Notes: generated by a model not told the origin, from the letters alone. DNA of 64,000 nt from Flavobacteriales bacterium (GCA_947454525.1 CANGJM010000004.1:1-64000), one strand, 5' to 3'; shown: positions 20,000 to 30,813, counted from the stretch's first letter. Numbers and translations are program-made.

Positions 20000-21358
20000 A
20001 TGAAAGGATACACACTGTTAATCTGGATATTTGTAAGTGCCTACAGTTTTGCTCAGCCGTCAAAGGTGGTGAATAAAATTGTTGCTCAAGTTGGTGATAA
20101 TATCATTCTTTTATCCGATATCGAATCTCAGTTATTACAAGCTGAACAAGGACAAGTGAAGGTCACGGAAGCGATGGAATGTGGGATTCTTGAGCAGCTG
20201 ATGATTCAAGAGTTATTGATCAACCAGGCCATGTTGGACAGTTTAGTCATCAAAGACGAAACGGTAGACTACGAAATGGAGAATCGCCTTCGTATCCTAG
20301 AATCCAAAATGGGAGGAAGAGATAAGTTGGAAGCTTACTACGGTAAATCGGTCACTCAAATCAAAGAAGAGTTTCGTGCCAAAATTAAAGAACGCTTGTT
20401 GGCTCAAGAGATGGAATCTAAAATTGTCTCGGAAGTAACGATTACTCCAAAAGAAGTTGCTGCTTATTTTAATTCCTTACCGAAGGACAGCATTCCGTAC
20501 ATTAACATGAAACTAAGCTTTCAGCAGATTGTTCAATATCCTGTCATTACAAAGGAAGACAAAAAAAGAGCATTCGATCAATTGGCTGAAATCCGAAACT
20601 TGATTTTAACTAAGGGTAAAAACTTTGAGACCATGGCTAGGATTCACTCCCAAGATCCAGGAAGTGCAAGTCAAGGAGGGAAGATATCAGCGACAAAAGG
20701 AATGATGGTTCCACAATTTGAGGAAACACTGTTCAAATTGAAGGTTGGAGAAGTGTCCGAAATCGTTGAAACCACTTATGGTTACCACATCATTAAGCTT
20801 ATTTCTCGAAAAGGAAATGATTATACAGTTTCCCATATCCTCATTATGCCGGAATTTAATGCCCAGAGCAGTAGCATCGCGACAACGAAGATTGATTCGT
20901 GTTATGCCATGTTAAAGGAAAACCGCATTACTTGGGATGAAGCTGTTCTTCGCTTTTCCAATGACGATTTAACGAAACAAAATAGAGGGATGATTACCAA
21001 TCCTATTTCTGGAGATCCACTTTGGGATATGGAGGACTTGAATGAAGTCGATCAGCAAATCTACCTCTTAACAGATGCCTTGAATAAAGGAGATGTGACT
21101 CAACCAAGTATGTACATAGATATCTATGAGCGCAAACAAGGGGTGAGAATTGTCCGTCTGGCGGAGCGTTTCCCTGCACATCTTGCTAATTTGAACGATG
21201 ACTATGCTTTAATTAAATTAGCTGCTGAAAACGACAAAAAACAGAAAACCCTCGATAGTTGGGTAGATAGTAAAATTGGAAATGCCTATGTGCGCATTGA
21301 TAAATCATACGAGTCGTGTGATTTCAGAAATAATTGGATAAAAACAAACGATAAGTAA
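20000..21358 (+). CDS. SurA-like periplasmic peptidylprolyl isomerase
   Basis: Signal peptide, VNKIVAQVGDNIILLSDIESQ, parvulin TYGYHIIKLISRKG. Confidence 0.9.
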   Translation: MKGYTLLIWIFVSAYSFAQPSKVVNKIVAQVGDNIILLSDIESQLLQAEQGQVKVTEAMECGILEQLMIQELLINQAMLDSLVIKDETVDYEMENRLRILESKMGGRDKLEAYYGKSVTQIKEEFRAKIKERLLAQEMESKIVSEVTITPKEVAAYFNSLPKDSIPYINMKLSFQQIVQYPVITKEDKKRAFDQLAEIRNLILTKGKNFETMARIHSQDPGSASQGGKISATKGMMVPQFEETLFKLKVGEVSEIVETTYGYHIIKLISRKGNDYTVSHILIMPEFNAQSSSIATTKIDSCYAMLKENRITWDEAVLRFSNDDLTKQNRGMITNPISGDPLWDMEDLNEVDQQIYLLTDALNKGDVTQPSMYIDIYERKQGVRIVRLAERFPAHLANLNDDYALIKLAAENDKKQKTLDSWVDSKIGNAYVRIDKSYESCDFRNNWIKTNDK

Positions 21359-21359
21359 G

Positions 21360-22313
21360 ATGACGGATAAAGAGAAAATTGATCAGCTTGTTTTAGATTA
21401 TCATGCACTAAAGAACGAAATTCACAAAGTCATTATCGGACAGGATGATGTGGTGGATCAAGTGTTAATCGCTATTTTTTCACGAGCACATTGCTTGTTG
21501 GTCGGGGTTCCTGGTTTAGCTAAAACATTATTGGTGAATACCATCGCGGAAACCTTAGGTTTGTCGTTTAACCGAGTTCAGTTTACACCGGACTTAATGC
21601 CATCGGATATCGTTGGATCGGAGATTTTAGATGAAAGCAAGCAGTTTAAATTTATTCCTGGACCCTTGTTCTCGAACATCATTCTTGCGGATGAGATCAA
21701 CCGTACACCTCCAAAAACGCAATCAGCTTTGCTTGAAGCGATGCAAGAGCGTCGTGTGACCGCAGCTGGTAAAACATACGACTTGCCCGCTCCATTTTTT
21801 GTTTTGGCAACACAGAATCCAATTGAGCAGGAAGGAACATATCCACTTCCGGAAGCACAGTTAGACCGTTTCATGTTCAATATCTGGGTAGATTACCCAT
21901 CTTACTTGGAGGAACTTGCGATTGTTAAAGCGACAACTTCAGATCATAAAGTAAGTCTTCAGAAATTGTTGAATGCGGAGCAAATCATGGAATACCAAGA
22001 ATTGGTGCGACGCATTCCTGTCGCTGACAACGTGTTGGAATATGCGGTTAAATTGGTTGCTAAAACGCGTGTAAATGCGCCAGAAGCAACGCAATTAACA
22101 AAAGATTACATTACTTGGGGAGCTGGTCCAAGAGCTTCTCAATATTTAATCGTTGGTGCAAAGTGTCATGCAGCCCTTCGTGGTAAATATTCACCGGATA
22201 TCGAAGATGTAAAAGTAGTTGCGAAAGCAATTCTTCGTCACCGCCTCGTGCGAAATTACCGTGCCGAAGCAGAAGGTTACTCCATGGATCGCATTATCGA
22301 AGAATTACTGTAA
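21360..22313 (+). CDS. MoxR family AAA+ ATPase
   Basis: LLVGVPGLAKTLLVNTIA, LADEINRTPPKTQSALLEAMQE, ATQNPIEQEGTYPLPEAQLDRF. Confidence 0.95.
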   Translation: MTDKEKIDQLVLDYHALKNEIHKVIIGQDDVVDQVLIAIFSRAHCLLVGVPGLAKTLLVNTIAETLGLSFNRVQFTPDLMPSDIVGSEILDESKQFKFIPGPLFSNIILADEINRTPPKTQSALLEAMQERRVTAAGKTYDLPAPFFVLATQNPIEQEGTYPLPEAQLDRFMFNIWVDYPSYLEELAIVKATTSDHKVSLQKLLNAEQIMEYQELVRRIPVADNVLEYAVKLVAKTRVNAPEATQLTKDYITWGAGPRASQYLIVGAKCHAALRGKYSPDIEDVKVVAKAILRHRLVRNYRAEAEGYSMDRIIEELL

Positions 22314-22557
22314 TTTCTTTTTTAGAGAATTTCTCGCAAGGCTGATTCTGTAATTATTCTATTGAATAACAGTTGATTAGTATTGTTTTCATCTGCTTCT
22401 CGCCCTATCTTAGTGTAAAAAAGACGCTTGCTTGAATGCAGCGTTGAATGCATCGCTGTGATGAGTTTTTAACAAATTGACGTTTTGTTGAAAACTGCAC
22501 TTTGTTTCCTTTTTATTTTCGGGTCAAAGGGCTTAATTTTATATAAAAATTGAGTAC

Positions 22558-23955
22558 ATGTTCGATGACGACGAAGAAGAATTTGCAGACGGCAGTTTGA
22601 TCGAAGATATCGAACGCTTTGAAGCGCATTTACAAGGGAATACATTGCATTTCATGGATAGTGACCGCATCGAAAACATCATCGATCATTACCTCGTGCA
22701 AGGACAATACCAAAAAGCGAAGGCAGCTTCAGAATTGGGAATGTATCAATTTGCATACAATCCACTTTTTCAATTACGGAAAGCTCAATCCCTCGGCGGA
22801 CTTGGAATTTTGAATGAGGCCCTAGAAATGGTGCATGTCATTGAAAAAACCATGACGCCTTCCTCGGAGTTGTTTTTAACCAAAGCTTCGTTGTATTCGC
22901 AATTGAGAGACCACAAAAACGCGATTAAGTATTTTCATTTGGCAATTGATGTTTCTGAGCCAAACGAAACGGACTTTATTTATTTGGATATTTCCATTGA
23001 ATTTCAACGTATGCGCATGTATCCGGAGGCAATTGGGGTCCTAAAGGAAGCGTTGCGCGTAAACAAATACAACGAAAGTGCCTTGTACGAATTGGGTAGA
23101 TGTTACGATGTAATGGGTGAAAGTCAGGAAGCCGTTAAATCGTACACCGAATTCATTGATGAGCAACCGTACTCATCGACAGCTTGGTATAACTTGGGAA
23201 ATGCATACAGCAAGCTCGAAGATTTTGAGAAGGCTGTTTGGGCTTACGACTATGCCATTTTGATTAATGACGAATTTGGTCCAGCGCATTTCAATATTGG
23301 AAACTCCTATTTGTCCCTTGAAAAATACCATAAGGCAATTGAACATTTCGAATTGTGTCAAAAGCACGATGGAGATGATGCCATGGCCATGTGCTACATC
23401 GGTGAGGCTTACGAGCAATTGAATGAGTTCGATTTGTCCAAACACTATTACAAGAAAAGCATCGAAATGGAACCAATGCTTCCAGAAGCGTGGTTGGGAC
23501 TTGGAATCGTCGAAGACTTATTGGGCAATACACGCGAAGGAATCGTTTTAATTCAAAAGGCCTTGGATTTTGACCCGGAAAATGCGGGAATTTACCATGT
23601 CCTTGCTGGTGCATACGAAAAGCTTGAATTAAGGGAAGAAACCCAATTTCATTATGAAAAGTCTTTGGAATTAAATCCCGCGGATGAAGAATGCTTGTCC
23701 GATTACATAGAATTTATCAGTAGTGAGTCCCCAAGAGAGGCGTACAATGTGTTACAATCCTTTCTGGAAGGTGAAAAAGAAAACGGCATCGCTCACGTGC
23801 TAGAGGTGAATTTGCAATGGCAACTCGGACAACGTTCGGAGGCTATTCGCTTATTTACTCATTGCTTGGAAAAAGATTCCATCAAAGCAAAAACAATCTT
23901 TGAAATCAATCCTAAATTATTGGATGATCATGATTTCTTAAATTTATCCGAATAA
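22558..23955 (+). CDS. tetratricopeptide-repeat protein
   Basis: Consecutive ~34-aa TPR units (AWYNLGNAYSKLEDFEKAVWAYDYA; AHFNIGNSYLSLEKYHKAIEHFE; AWLGLGIVEDLLG). Confidence 0.92.
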   Translation: MFDDDEEEFADGSLIEDIERFEAHLQGNTLHFMDSDRIENIIDHYLVQGQYQKAKAASELGMYQFAYNPLFQLRKAQSLGGLGILNEALEMVHVIEKTMTPSSELFLTKASLYSQLRDHKNAIKYFHLAIDVSEPNETDFIYLDISIEFQRMRMYPEAIGVLKEALRVNKYNESALYELGRCYDVMGESQEAVKSYTEFIDEQPYSSTAWYNLGNAYSKLEDFEKAVWAYDYAILINDEFGPAHFNIGNSYLSLEKYHKAIEHFELCQKHDGDDAMAMCYIGEAYEQLNEFDLSKHYYKKSIEMEPMLPEAWLGLGIVEDLLGNTREGIVLIQKALDFDPENAGIYHVLAGAYEKLELREETQFHYEKSLELNPADEECLSDYIEFISSESPREAYNVLQSFLEGEKENGIAHVLEVNLQWQLGQRSEAIRLFTHCLEKDSIKAKTIFEINPKLLDDHDFLNLSE

Positions 23956-23957
23956 TT

Positions 23958-24782
23958 ATGAATTTTAATTTAACCTTCATTCCAAAAAGAAGCGAAAAGC
24001 CTAGAAATAAAGGCGTGACCATGATGATGGACAAAGGCCTAGGCTTGCGTGAAACAGAGCATTTCATTGAGGCATCTGGACATTTAACGGATATTGTAAA
24101 GTTTGGATTCGGAACCTCTTACGTTACGAGAAACTTAGAGGAGAAAATTGCGATGTACAAAGAGGCTGGAATTCGTCCATACTTTGGTGGGACACTCTTC
24201 GAAGCTTTTTACGCTCGTGGTAAATTCAACGATTACAAAAAAGTAATTGATAAATACAAATTAGATCTTGTGGAGGTTTCTGATGGTTCTATCATCATTC
24301 CTCATGAAGAAAAATGTCAACTGATCCACGAATTATCGAAAGACATGACCGTGATGTCAGAGGTTGGATCGAAAGACTCTGGAATTTTAATTTCACCGGC
24401 GAAATGGGTGAGAAACATGAAAGGTGAACTAGATGCAGGAAGCTGGAAAGTCATTGCAGAAGGTCGTGAAGCCGGAAATGTTGGTGTTTTTCGTCCAAAC
24501 GGTACCGCACATACAATGTTGATTAATCGCATCATTGCTAGCGTGAAACCAGAAGACATCCTTTGGGAGGCGCCACAGAAAAACCAACAAGTGTGGTTCA
24601 TTAAATTGTTCGGTGCGGAAGTTAACCTAGGTAACATCGCGCCAAATGACATGATTCCGTTGGAATGCCTTCGATTAGGATTGCGTGGAGATACGTTTTT
24701 TGATTTCCTTCCGAAATCTTATGCTGATCGCTTGAAACAAGTCAACGATGAGGAGGATGAAACCGACGAAGACGATAATTGA
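23958..24782 (+). CDS. comA: phosphosulfolactate synthase (ComA family)
   Basis: KPRNKGVTMMMDKGLGLRETEHFIEASGHLTDIVKFGFGTSYV, GGTLFEAFYARGK, EVSDGSI, LWEAPQKNQQVWFIKLFG..NLGNIAP. Confidence 0.87.
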   Translation: MNFNLTFIPKRSEKPRNKGVTMMMDKGLGLRETEHFIEASGHLTDIVKFGFGTSYVTRNLEEKIAMYKEAGIRPYFGGTLFEAFYARGKFNDYKKVIDKYKLDLVEVSDGSIIIPHEEKCQLIHELSKDMTVMSEVGSKDSGILISPAKWVRNMKGELDAGSWKVIAEGREAGNVGVFRPNGTAHTMLINRIIASVKPEDILWEAPQKNQQVWFIKLFGAEVNLGNIAPNDMIPLECLRLGLRGDTFFDFLPKSYADRLKQVNDEEDETDEDDN

Positions 24783-25683
24783 TTCCACTACGGAACTTCT
24801 TCCGTTACATCATTTTCGAGGACATAGTGGTCCGATTTACGACATCAATTTTGATGGGCAATTTGTGTATTCTGCGGCAGCGGATCGTTTCGTGACGCGG
24901 TGGAATAAATCCACAGGTGAACAAGATGCCTTCGCTATTCGTTGTGAAGCCGTGCCTTTTTCCATTCAGTTGTTTTCAAATGCTAAAAAACTAGCGATTG
25001 GATTGTCAACGGGTCAAGTGCACATTGTGGATATCGAACAGAAACAAGAACTCCATCATTTTACGCAACATCAAGCAGGTATTTTTGCCATGTTTGAAAC
25101 TCAGGACAAACGCTTGTTGTGTGTAGGAGATGCGGATGGATACTTAAGTGTTTGGGAAACCGCTACGATGAAATTACTCATCATCCTTCCTTTATCCTGC
25201 GGGAAAATTCGCTCCATTCGACAATTAAACGAAACAAGTATTCTTATCGCTGGTGGAACAGGGGAGGTGCGCGTCTTGGAAACAGAATTCTTTAATGAAC
25301 TACACCGCTTTTATGCACACGAGGGAGGGACAAGTGTTTTGTGCGTGGACCAAACTAGAAATGAATTAATCACTGGAGGAAAAGATGGCTACCTGCGTTG
25401 GTGGGAACTCGAAACGTTCGCCTTGAAAAAAGCATTGCCGGCGCACAAAGGAACAATCTATGGACTAGAGTTTATCGATAAAGAACATTTTGTATCGGTA
25501 AGCCGCGATAAATCAGTGAAAATTTGGAAGGCAAGTGAGCGAATGGTCATCGAGAAATTAAGCGATAAAAGTTCCGGTCATCGTCGCTCCATAAATGCGC
25601 TCTGTAGCAACGAAAATGGACAATTCGCCTACGCGGGAGACGATAAAATGATTCACTTATTTCAATTCGGTAAACAAGATTAG
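24748..25683 (+). CDS. WD40-repeat protein
   Basis: Repeated GH/WD units (HHFRGHSGPIYDINF...; GGKDGYLRWWELETF...; SVSRDKSVKIWKASE). Confidence 0.9.
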   Translation: MRRMKPTKTIIDSTTELLPLHHFRGHSGPIYDINFDGQFVYSAAADRFVTRWNKSTGEQDAFAIRCEAVPFSIQLFSNAKKLAIGLSTGQVHIVDIEQKQELHHFTQHQAGIFAMFETQDKRLLCVGDADGYLSVWETATMKLLIILPLSCGKIRSIRQLNETSILIAGGTGEVRVLETEFFNELHRFYAHEGGTSVLCVDQTRNELITGGKDGYLRWWELETFALKKALPAHKGTIYGLEFIDKEHFVSVSRDKSVKIWKASERMVIEKLSDKSSGHRRSINALCSNENGQFAYAGDDKMIHLFQFGKQD

Positions 25684-25689
25684 CACTTT

Positions 25690-27936
25690 GTGCGTAATTT
25701 TAACAAAATACTCTCCGTGAAAAAGTACTTACTTCTTCTTTTATTAGTCATTAGTGCTGAATTGAATGCGCAGTTTCAGTTCAATTTTAATGATTCCATT
25801 CTCGTTTTTAAAAACGGTGAATACCTAAGTTTAGCTTGGGGAGGTGGTCACAATAACGCGCAATTTTCAGAAATAGATTACGATTTTGATGGCGATATGG
25901 ACTTGTTTGTCTTTGACAGAAGTCACGATCAAGTTCGCTTGTACCGTCATGAAGAGGCGAATGTACAGCATTACTACGTTGCTGATCCAGCTGGATTTTT
26001 GCGTTTCCCACCAGGATTACGCTACCGAGCTTATTGTGCGGATTATGATCAAGATGGAAAAAATGACCTTTTTTGCTATACGATTGGTGGATTAAAAGTC
26101 TACAAGAACGTTGGGAATGCAAGCATCGGACTTCAATGGGAACAATACAGCAATTACATAACATCGAATTACAACGGACCTGAGTTGAACTTGTACATTA
26201 GTTCAGCGGATATTCCTGCGATTGTTGATGTGGAAGGTGACGGTGATTTAGATATATTAACCTATCACATCGGCGGGGAATATTTGCAATACCACCAAAA
26301 TCAAAGTCAGGAACTATACGGACATTCGGATTCACTCATTTTTGAACTTAAAAACTCGTGTTGGGGTGGATACCGAGAGGATGTGACGACAAATGGCGTC
26401 TTTTTATTCGATACTTCAGGTCCCTGCAATGGGGCAAATGTTCCCAATCCGGAATTACCACTTGGAAGCGAACCTAAAGCACACGCTGGATCAACGGTAC
26501 TTGCGTTAGATTACGATAATTCTGGTGTGTTAGATTTGATTTTAGGTGATGTTTCCTACACCAACATGATGTTGCTCATTAATGGCGGAACTGTTCCAAA
26601 TTCGAATTCAGATATGGTTTCAATGAATACCAATTTCCCTAGTAATTCAACACCGATTAACATGCAACTTTTTCCGGCTGGATTCTATGTAGATGTGAAT
26701 TTCGATGGAATAAAAGACCTGATTGTGACCCCGAATGCAAACAATGTCTCTGAAAATGAGACGAGTGTCTTGTTCTACAAAAACACAGGAGCCAATTCAC
26801 AACCAAATTTTGTTTATCAAACAAAAGCGTTTTTGCAAAATGAAATGATTGAGCATGGAACTGCTTCGAGTCCGCAAATAGTTGATCTCAATAACGATGG
26901 ACTACAAGATTTAATCGTGTCGAACTTCTACGCGTACAAAGCAACCAATTTCAAGGAAAGTCGCTTGGCGTACTATCAAAATACCGGGACAATCGGAAAT
27001 CCAAAGTTTACGTTTGTCGATGTGAACTTCTTGAACTTGGCACAGTCCAACCTCGGACTTCGTCTCTTTCCCACGTTTGGGGATTTGAACGGCGACGGTA
27101 AGGCAGATATGATGCTTGGCTTGGAAAACGGAAGTGTTGCCTACTATCAAAACACAACGACGGGATCGAATCCAACCTTTGCTGCTCCCGTGTTGAATTA
27201 TGCGGATCAAACTGGTGCAGCAATGAACGCCGGACAATACGCCTCCCCTCAACTATTCGATCTGAACAATGATGGCAAACTGGATCTCATCCTTGGGAAG
27301 AAAACAGGGGAACTCATTTATTTTGAAAATACAGGAACAACAACGAGCCCGTCGTTCACTTTACTAAACAATGCGCTTGGCATGGTAGATACGGATGAAC
27401 TGACTCCAGACGGCTATTCCGTTCCTCATTTCTTTCGTTTTCAAGACACGACCTACTTGCTGCTTGGTGCTCACGATGGAGCCATCCATTTTTATGATTC
27501 CATCGATGGCTCATTAAATACGGGAATTTCCTTTCATGAACGCAGCGAAGATTTTCTTGGATTGAAGTCTGCGATTGGTGCGTATAGTTCGTGTTTTGTC
27601 ACGGACATTGATCAGGATAACCACCTTGATCTCTTTGTTGGACAAGACTTGGGAGGAATCTATCGTTTGGAAGATCAGCCAGGAAGTAACTTGGAACTAG
27701 AAGAAGATCGGGGACAAAACCTGCGTATTTTTCCAAATCCTGCCACGACAGAAATCACCATCTTAAGTGATGAAAACAAGGGCACAATGGATATTTATTC
27801 TCTAGAGGGAAAATGGATGTGCTCGTGGGATGTTTCCAACGGAATCAATGTGTTTTCACTTGCTGATTTAGAAAGTGGATTCTACATCCTGAAAGGACGA
27901 ACTAATGGAGTGAATCTGAAGTTTTGGAAGCGCTAA
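25690..27936 (+). CDS. FG-GAP/VCBS repeat protein with T9SS type A sorting domain
   Basis: Multiple DxDxDGxxD motifs (DVEGDGDLDIL, DLNNDGLQDLIV, DLNGDGKADMMLG, DLNNDGKLDLILG); C-terminus LRIFPNPATTEITI...KFWKR. Confidence 0.9.
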   Translation: MRNFNKILSVKKYLLLLLLVISAELNAQFQFNFNDSILVFKNGEYLSLAWGGGHNNAQFSEIDYDFDGDMDLFVFDRSHDQVRLYRHEEANVQHYYVADPAGFLRFPPGLRYRAYCADYDQDGKNDLFCYTIGGLKVYKNVGNASIGLQWEQYSNYITSNYNGPELNLYISSADIPAIVDVEGDGDLDILTYHIGGEYLQYHQNQSQELYGHSDSLIFELKNSCWGGYREDVTTNGVFLFDTSGPCNGANVPNPELPLGSEPKAHAGSTVLALDYDNSGVLDLILGDVSYTNMMLLINGGTVPNSNSDMVSMNTNFPSNSTPINMQLFPAGFYVDVNFDGIKDLIVTPNANNVSENETSVLFYKNTGANSQPNFVYQTKAFLQNEMIEHGTASSPQIVDLNNDGLQDLIVSNFYAYKATNFKESRLAYYQNTGTIGNPKFTFVDVNFLNLAQSNLGLRLFPTFGDLNGDGKADMMLGLENGSVAYYQNTTTGSNPTFAAPVLNYADQTGAAMNAGQYASPQLFDLNNDGKLDLILGKKTGELIYFENTGTTTSPSFTLLNNALGMVDTDELTPDGYSVPHFFRFQDTTYLLLGAHDGAIHFYDSIDGSLNTGISFHERSEDFLGLKSAIGAYSSCFVTDIDQDNHLDLFVGQDLGGIYRLEDQPGSNLELEEDRGQNLRIFPNPATTEITILSDENKGTMDIYSLEGKWMCSWDVSNGINVFSLADLESGFYILKGRTNGVNLKFWKR

Positions 27937-27938
27937 AC

Positions 27939-28547
27939 TTATTTAACGGCGAATTCAAAGAATGTTGTTCCGTTTAATTCCCCGCGTAATTGATCACCAA
28001 TTTGAATAGGACCAACACCTGCTGGAGTTCCTGTATAGATCAAATCACCTGTTTTTAAGGTCATGAACTGGGAAACATACGAAATGATTTCATCGATGCT
28101 AAAAATAAAATCGCGTGGATGTCCAGTTTGCTTTAACTCATCGTTTTGGTAGAAGGTGAATTCAGCAGTTTCCAAATCCAAATCTGCTTTGTTGATCCAT
28201 TGATTGGAAATCGCCGCACTGGAATCAAATCCTTTGGCTTTTTCCCATGGTAGTCCATTTGCTTTGCACTGCTCCTGAATGTCACGAGCGGTAAAATCAA
28301 TTCCCAATGAAAATTCAGAATAATATTTATGAGCAAATGCTTTGTCGATGTGCTTTCCAACACGGTCGATTTTCACGATTAACTCACATTCGAAATGCAA
28401 ATCTTTGGTGAAATTGGGGTAATAAAAATCTCCTTCACGCAAAATGGCTGTGTCAGGTTTAAGAAAATACAACGGTTCAGTTGGTACCGCTGATTTCATT
28501 TCTTTCGCGTGGTCCGCATAATTTCGTCCAATGCAAATGATTTTCAT
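27939..28547 (-). CDS. fumarylacetoacetate hydrolase family protein
   Basis: ICIGRNYADHAKEM, FECELIVKI, TARDIQ, LKTGDLIYTGTPAGVGPI. Confidence 0.92.
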   Translation of the reverse strand: MKIICIGRNYADHAKEMKSAVPTEPLYFLKPDTAILREGDFYYPNFTKDLHFECELIVKIDRVGKHIDKAFAHKYYSEFSLGIDFTARDIQEQCKANGLPWEKAKGFDSSAAISNQWINKADLDLETAEFTFYQNDELKQTGHPRDFIFSIDEIISYVSQFMTLKTGDLIYTGTPAGVGPIQIGDQLRGELNGTTFFEFAVK

Positions 28548-29377
28548 TATTTATTGAATTTTTGCTTGAGTAAATCGAGTTTGTCTTCCATCGGAATCGC
28601 GTCTTTCTCTGCTTTGATGCGTTCCATTTCTTTGCGCAAGATTTGCTTCGTATACAACGGAAAATCAGCTTCTAGCATCCATCCGTAGTATCCAGGTTCT
28701 TCTTTGAGTACTTGGACAACACTTTTGTTTTTGTGTTTTCCGAAGTTATAGATCAGCTCTTTTTTCGCATTGTACGCTAAACGTCCAGCGAAGTCAGCAA
28801 GTTGGAAGTCTCCCGCTTTGGAAAAATCAGCTAGTGCATCGATGTCCTTCGCTAGGTTGGGGTATTTTTCTAGTTGCGCCAAAAGAACTTCATACGTCGC
28901 CAAGGTATCGTAAATGGCATTGTGCGCATTCTCAATCGTTTTACCGCAATAGAATTGGTAAGCTGCTGCAAGAGTGCGTTGTTCCATCTTGTGAAAGATG
29001 TTTTGAACGTCCACAAAGCGACGATTAGATAAGTCGAAATCATTTCCAGTGCGAAGTAATTCCTCTGACAATACAGGAATGTCGAATTTATTGGAATTGT
29101 ATCCAGCTAAATCGGCATCGCCAATGAAAGAGAGAATTTCTGGAGCTAAGGTGGCGAACGTAGGTTCGTTTTTCACCATTTCATTACTCACACCATGAAT
29201 GGCGGTGCTTTCGTCAGCAATCACCATTTCTGGATTGACCAAACGACTAAACTCTTCCGTTCTTCCATCAGGAAAAACTTTGAGGATAGCAATTTGTACT
29301 ATGCGGTCCTTGGTGATTTGAAGTCCGGTTGTCTCCAAGTCGAACACACACAAGGGACGCGTAAGTTGTAAACTCAT
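28547..29377 (-). CDS. 3'-5' exonuclease (DnaQ-like) with C-terminal DUF3820-like tail
   Basis: FDLETTGLQITKDRIVQIA, HGVSNEMV, YNSNKFDIPVL, NAHNAIYDTLAT; FGKHKNKSVVQVL..PGYYGWML. Confidence 0.88.
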   Translation of the reverse strand: MSLQLTRPLCVFDLETTGLQITKDRIVQIAILKVFPDGRTEEFSRLVNPEMVIADESTAIHGVSNEMVKNEPTFATLAPEILSFIGDADLAGYNSNKFDIPVLSEELLRTGNDFDLSNRRFVDVQNIFHKMEQRTLAAAYQFYCGKTIENAHNAIYDTLATYEVLLAQLEKYPNLAKDIDALADFSKAGDFQLADFAGRLAYNAKKELIYNFGKHKNKSVVQVLKEEPGYYGWMLEADFPLYTKQILRKEMERIKAEKDAIPMEDKLDLLKQKFNK

Positions 29378-29383
29378 CAGCGC

Positions 29384-30745
29384 TTAAATTGGCGTATTGA
29401 TGTCGAAGCTTTCCAAGTAATCAGCAACACGACGAACGAATTGTCCACCTAATGCACCATCGACAACGCGGTGGTCGTAGGAGTGAGACAAGAACATTTT
29501 GTGACGAATACCAATGAAGTCTCCTTCCGGTGTTTCGATGACAGCAGGAACTTTACGAATCGCTCCAAGAGCTAAAATCGCTACTTGTGGTTGATTGATA
29601 ATTGGTGTTCCCATCACGTTTCCGAAAGAACCAACGTTTGTTACCGTGTATGTTCCACCTTGAATGTCTTCTGGTTTCAATTTGTTGTTACGAGCGCTAT
29701 CTGCTAATCCGTTTACTGCCTTGGTAATTCCAACAAGGTTCAACTGATCGGCATTTTTGATCACGGGAACGATTAAGTTTCCGGATGGAAGTGCTGTCGC
29801 CATTCCGATGTTAATGTCCTTGCGTTTGATAATCGTTGTACCAGATACAGATACATTGATCATTGGGAAATCCTTGATGGCTTTCACAATCGCTTCAATT
29901 AAAATCGGGGTATAGGTAATATTTTGTCCTTCGCGTTGTTTGAAGGTGTTTTTTACTTTTTCTCTCCATTTCACGATGTTTGTCACATCCGCTTCTACGT
30001 ATGATGTTACGTGTGGGGAAACGTGTACAGACATCACCATGTGATCTGCAATCAATTTACGCATGCGGTCCATCTCGATGATTTCATCACCTGGATTTGG
30101 CAATACGATTGGTTCTTTCACATTCATGAAGGCAGCCGTTGAAGGTGCATTCACCATTGGTGCTGGAGCAGCCGCAGCAGCAACTGGTGTTGCAACGGTT
30201 GTTGGCGCAGGTGCAGCAACAGGTGCTGAACCACGGTTTTCTAAGTAAGATATGACATCTTTTTTCGTCACACGTCCATCTTGACCTGTTCCGGAAATCG
30301 CTTCCAATTCTCCTGCAGAAATTCCTTCTTTCTCTGCGATATTACGCACTAATGGAGAAAAGAACTTTCCACTGGTTCCATTTTTCGGAATCGAAGTTGT
30401 TTCAGTTGACGTCGAAACTGGAGCGGAAACCGCAGCCGCTGGAGCAGCAGATGCAGCCACAACTGGCGCTTCTTCTTTTGCAGCAGGAGCAGCACTTGAT
30501 GAACCATCTGTTGAAAGAATGGCAATCACGTCTCCAACTTGAGCTACTTGGTCTTTTTCAAAAAGGATTTTGATTAAAACGCCAGCGCCTTCAGATGGAA
30601 GCTCGTTGTCTACTTTGTCGGTCGCTACCTCTACTAAAGGTTCGTCCATTGCAACGGAATCGCCTACGTTTTTTAACCAATTGGTGATGGTAGCCTCTGT
30701 CACACTTTCTCCCATTTTGGGAAGACGGATTTCTATTTCTGCCAT
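29384..30745 (-). CDS. dihydrolipoamide acyltransferase (2-oxo acid dehydrogenase E2)
   Basis: Lipoyl domain VATDKVDNELPSE, Ala/Pro linker, PSBD, catalytic SYDHRVVDGALGGQF. Confidence 0.94.
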   Translation of the reverse strand: MAEIEIRLPKMGESVTEATITNWLKNVGDSVAMDEPLVEVATDKVDNELPSEGAGVLIKILFEKDQVAQVGDVIAILSTDGSSSAAPAAKEEAPVVAASAAPAAAVSAPVSTSTETTSIPKNGTSGKFFSPLVRNIAEKEGISAGELEAISGTGQDGRVTKKDVISYLENRGSAPVAAPAPTTVATPVAAAAAPAPMVNAPSTAAFMNVKEPIVLPNPGDEIIEMDRMRKLIADHMVMSVHVSPHVTSYVEADVTNIVKWREKVKNTFKQREGQNITYTPILIEAIVKAIKDFPMINVSVSGTTIIKRKDINIGMATALPSGNLIVPVIKNADQLNLVGITKAVNGLADSARNNKLKPEDIQGGTYTVTNVGSFGNVMGTPIINQPQVAILALGAIRKVPAVIETPEGDFIGIRHKMFLSHSYDHRVVDGALGGQFVRRVADYLESFDINTPI

Positions 30746-30813
30746 AGTATACGTGTAAATTGATGTCTTTTACTTGGGCGCAAAGTTAGTGAAAAATTGT
30801 GCAAATCGTACAT

